Assembly: GCF_010645065.1 (NCBI RefSeq)
Contig: NZ_JAADZW010000011.1
Span: forward strand, 1 to 64,000
Origin: Flavobacterium fluviatile
GTDB lineage: Bacteria; Bacteroidota; Bacteroidia; Flavobacteriales; Flavobacteriaceae
DNA length: 64,000 bases
Direction of reading: 5' to 3'
Shown here: piece by piece, positions 63,701 to 64,000 of the stretch
Layout: the number at the start of each line of letters is the position of its first letter
Numbering within the stretch: position 1 is the stretch's first letter
Position numbers and translations under genes: made by a program
The notes under the pieces: generated by a model
Database searches by the model: none
The model's input: the letters and a program-made list of their open reading frames with translations, nothing else
Told to the model about the DNA's origin: nothing

Positions 63701-64000
63701 GTACATGCAATTCTCAATAAAAATAAAATTCTTTTTAGGGTTTTAAATTCTTCTGAGATAATGTTGTTTTCGAAAAAATTAAAAAAATATTCTGAATAAT
63801 CTGAAAGTAAAATTGAGATGAGCAATTCATCTTTCCAAAACTGAGAAATGTCAGCAGCTACAAAAATATTTTGAACAAAAGTTTCTACCTCGCTTGAATT
63901 TTTAGATAACTGTTCTGACATCCAAAGCCTAAAAGCTCGTCTAATAGGCAGTGAATTTCCTAATTCTTCAAAGAAAAGCGATACATTAACATGATTGGCA
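60742..64000 (-). CDS. Very large helical protein, 5' end outside the window
   Basis: I do not recognise this protein. A frame opens with ATG at 63921 (1059 residues), but the same frame stays open to the window edge, adding 26 codons (ending SLPIRRAFRLW before that Met). The true start is therefore probably beyond 64000. The visible part is almost entirely alpha-helical, rich in Leu, Phe, Lys and Glu, and looks like a long helical-repeat solenoid (segments such as IRRAFRLWMSEQL, LELAELPQTEILEKVLLKLL). There is no signal peptide, membrane helix or nucleotide-binding motif in view. Such solenoids often form the sensor half of NTPase-type defence proteins; that is a guess. The RES-domain gene follows. 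Confidence 0.65.
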   Translation of the reverse strand, partial: ANHVNVSLFFEELGNSLPIRRAFRLWMSEQLSKNSSEVETFVQNIFVAADISQFWKDELLISILLSDYSEYFFNFFENNIISEEFKTLKRILFLLRIACTEIAATKDFYSTAPKGKGWEVVIAFIDKYKSSFFENNLPIILPILADWTKYKKDGETTRISGLLALSIIEKTETIEKFYIDDKAQQKILNVVFNSSNEISSELKNIFDKVIANQWRSHNSPYEGLCSTILSKPYLALNLIKKLPLSVIELCGLFWRKSKKKKHPFESDSFHVETKYGIADEFRFNYSPASAYQTPIYWLLQNSFYQTLDFIIEFTNDAVESYRKSDYGKDDVTEITLYIENEQVKQYLCWAFWGAYRGFSSPVVPYLLQSVHMALEKMLLELAELPQTEILEKVLLKLLKSKSASITAVVCSVILAYPDKFYNVALVLFKTLDFFHMDSSRSLNEHQAKSLYSIGFGLDHDTFYNDERIKTCEDSHRNLNLERIFLNYQFCGVTNFTEDQNTDFINSLYKILDIHKENLSQKSQHENHTLHILLARMDRRNLSVKILSKEDNKFVVEFTPNNLSEEQKQQSEQAVKDVDDTFKYSFLRTWGDFISGREQTASAKLLEYDSNPLTALLETKQLVQELKEGRQAMGIFDYSIPGHVCSKLMIQYKDILSPEDKDFCNEIILTSISELFSDDYDYQISDGVEASINAVPALMQIYPQNNESCVSILVLSLFDRTPIGYYKRICDYAIEAIHKSNLWQTDPVSSQKILLGFCILKPIYDSIYKKKKKESGHWQRISKETIFVELENQLPDFSFDNLSFEQIDIAAFSIQDLEIIYQLIPSNTKDRDHLTFYQKSLPKLAAILLQDRRTYREENENIDIYKERVNIFKRYAYFILEREKSEMDIYLNPFKDSFQVSEETVSFLDQIIFAQDRMNHYEQFWQVWDSLYPAFISVCKNSRSYSINDLIWTYLLAWNNWRENTEQWHSLKKENLALYRNVAAELVDQPAVLYSVAKVVNSIGSKFTQEGIDLIYPIIFKNRFLNLGKLQSNTEYYLEIFMRKFIFINKKQIKQDIRLKNKVIPILDFMIERGSIHGYLMRESIL

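Noticed and set aside
1-64000. CRISPR arrays
   Set aside because: I saw no regularly spaced short direct repeats; the repeats present are gene-sized duplications, operator half-sites or att-like modules.

Overview
The window looks like a chromosomal piece of a seaweed-degrading marine Flavobacteriaceae member (Bacteroidota). The evidence is the low GC content, a SusC/SusD pair, several type IX secretion (T9SS) C-terminal sorting domains of the YPNP / LFPNP type, lipobox lipoproteins, and start codons without clear Shine-Dalgarno sites. Almost everything from about 1.2 to 57.7 kb is one large polysaccharide-utilization locus (PUL) for agar/porphyran-type red-algal galactan.

Layout. (1) 1-784: transposase remnants, a terminator, and a detached 3' end of a tRNA-Ser gene followed by a possible integrase-arm-like site. 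(2) 0.8-14.8 kb, minus strand: SusC, SusD, a PKD/CBM-like surface lipoprotein, a GH86 agarase/porphyranase, a secreted T9SS protein of unknown function, and a GH16 lipoprotein followed by a partial duplication of itself. A TPR / transmembrane / LuxR-type regulator lies upstream of susC. (3) 15.2-33.7 kb, plus strand: GH2 and GH117, an IclR regulator, then dehydrogenase, SDR, aldehyde dehydrogenase, sulfatase, GH3 and an enolase-superfamily cycloisomerase, followed by aldose epimerase, a RhaT-like transporter and a second GH2. (4) 34.0-40.8 kb: a lipoprotein and an AraC regulator, divergent from Zn-alcohol dehydrogenase, esterase, cytochrome P450, ferredoxin and ferredoxin reductase. (5) 40.9-47.4 kb, minus strand: GH16 agarase, FG-GAP/ASPIC lipoprotein, second GH16, KDG kinase and KDPG aldolase. 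(6) 47.9-56.3 kb: LacI regulator, divergent from a sodium/solute symporter, an FAD oxidoreductase, a third GH2 and a GH117-like lipoprotein. (7) 56.4-59.5 kb: a second, almost identical copy of the GH16 agarase, an IS1595-type element and att-like repeats. (8) 59.5-64.0 kb, minus strand: a RES-domain protein and a very large helical protein that runs off the window; these have no visible link to sugar metabolism.

How the genes fit together (inference from family knowledge). Extracellular GH16/GH86 enzymes cut agarose or porphyran, SusCD and the surface lipoproteins import oligosaccharides, a sulfatase removes sulfate, and the P450 system demethylates 6-O-methyl-D-galactose, releasing formaldehyde. 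GH2, GH3 and GH117 release D-galactose and 3,6-anhydro-L-galactose (L-AHG). L-AHG is oxidised (aldehyde dehydrogenase), ring-opened (cycloisomerase), epimerised through a diketo intermediate (dehydrogenase plus SDR), phosphorylated (KDG kinase) and cleaved (KDPG aldolase) to pyruvate and glyceraldehyde-3-phosphate. All enzyme classes needed for that route are present.

Most notable observations: a 19-nt putative operator shared by susC, the GH2-GH117 unit and both agarase copies; two LacI-type operators 31 bp apart; agarase copies 10,258 bp apart with a conversion-like identity pattern; a tRNA-Ser fragment suggesting the PUL sits on an integrated island; and the RES-domain / giant-protein pair at the right edge. 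No rRNA gene, complete tRNA, integrase gene or CRISPR array was seen.
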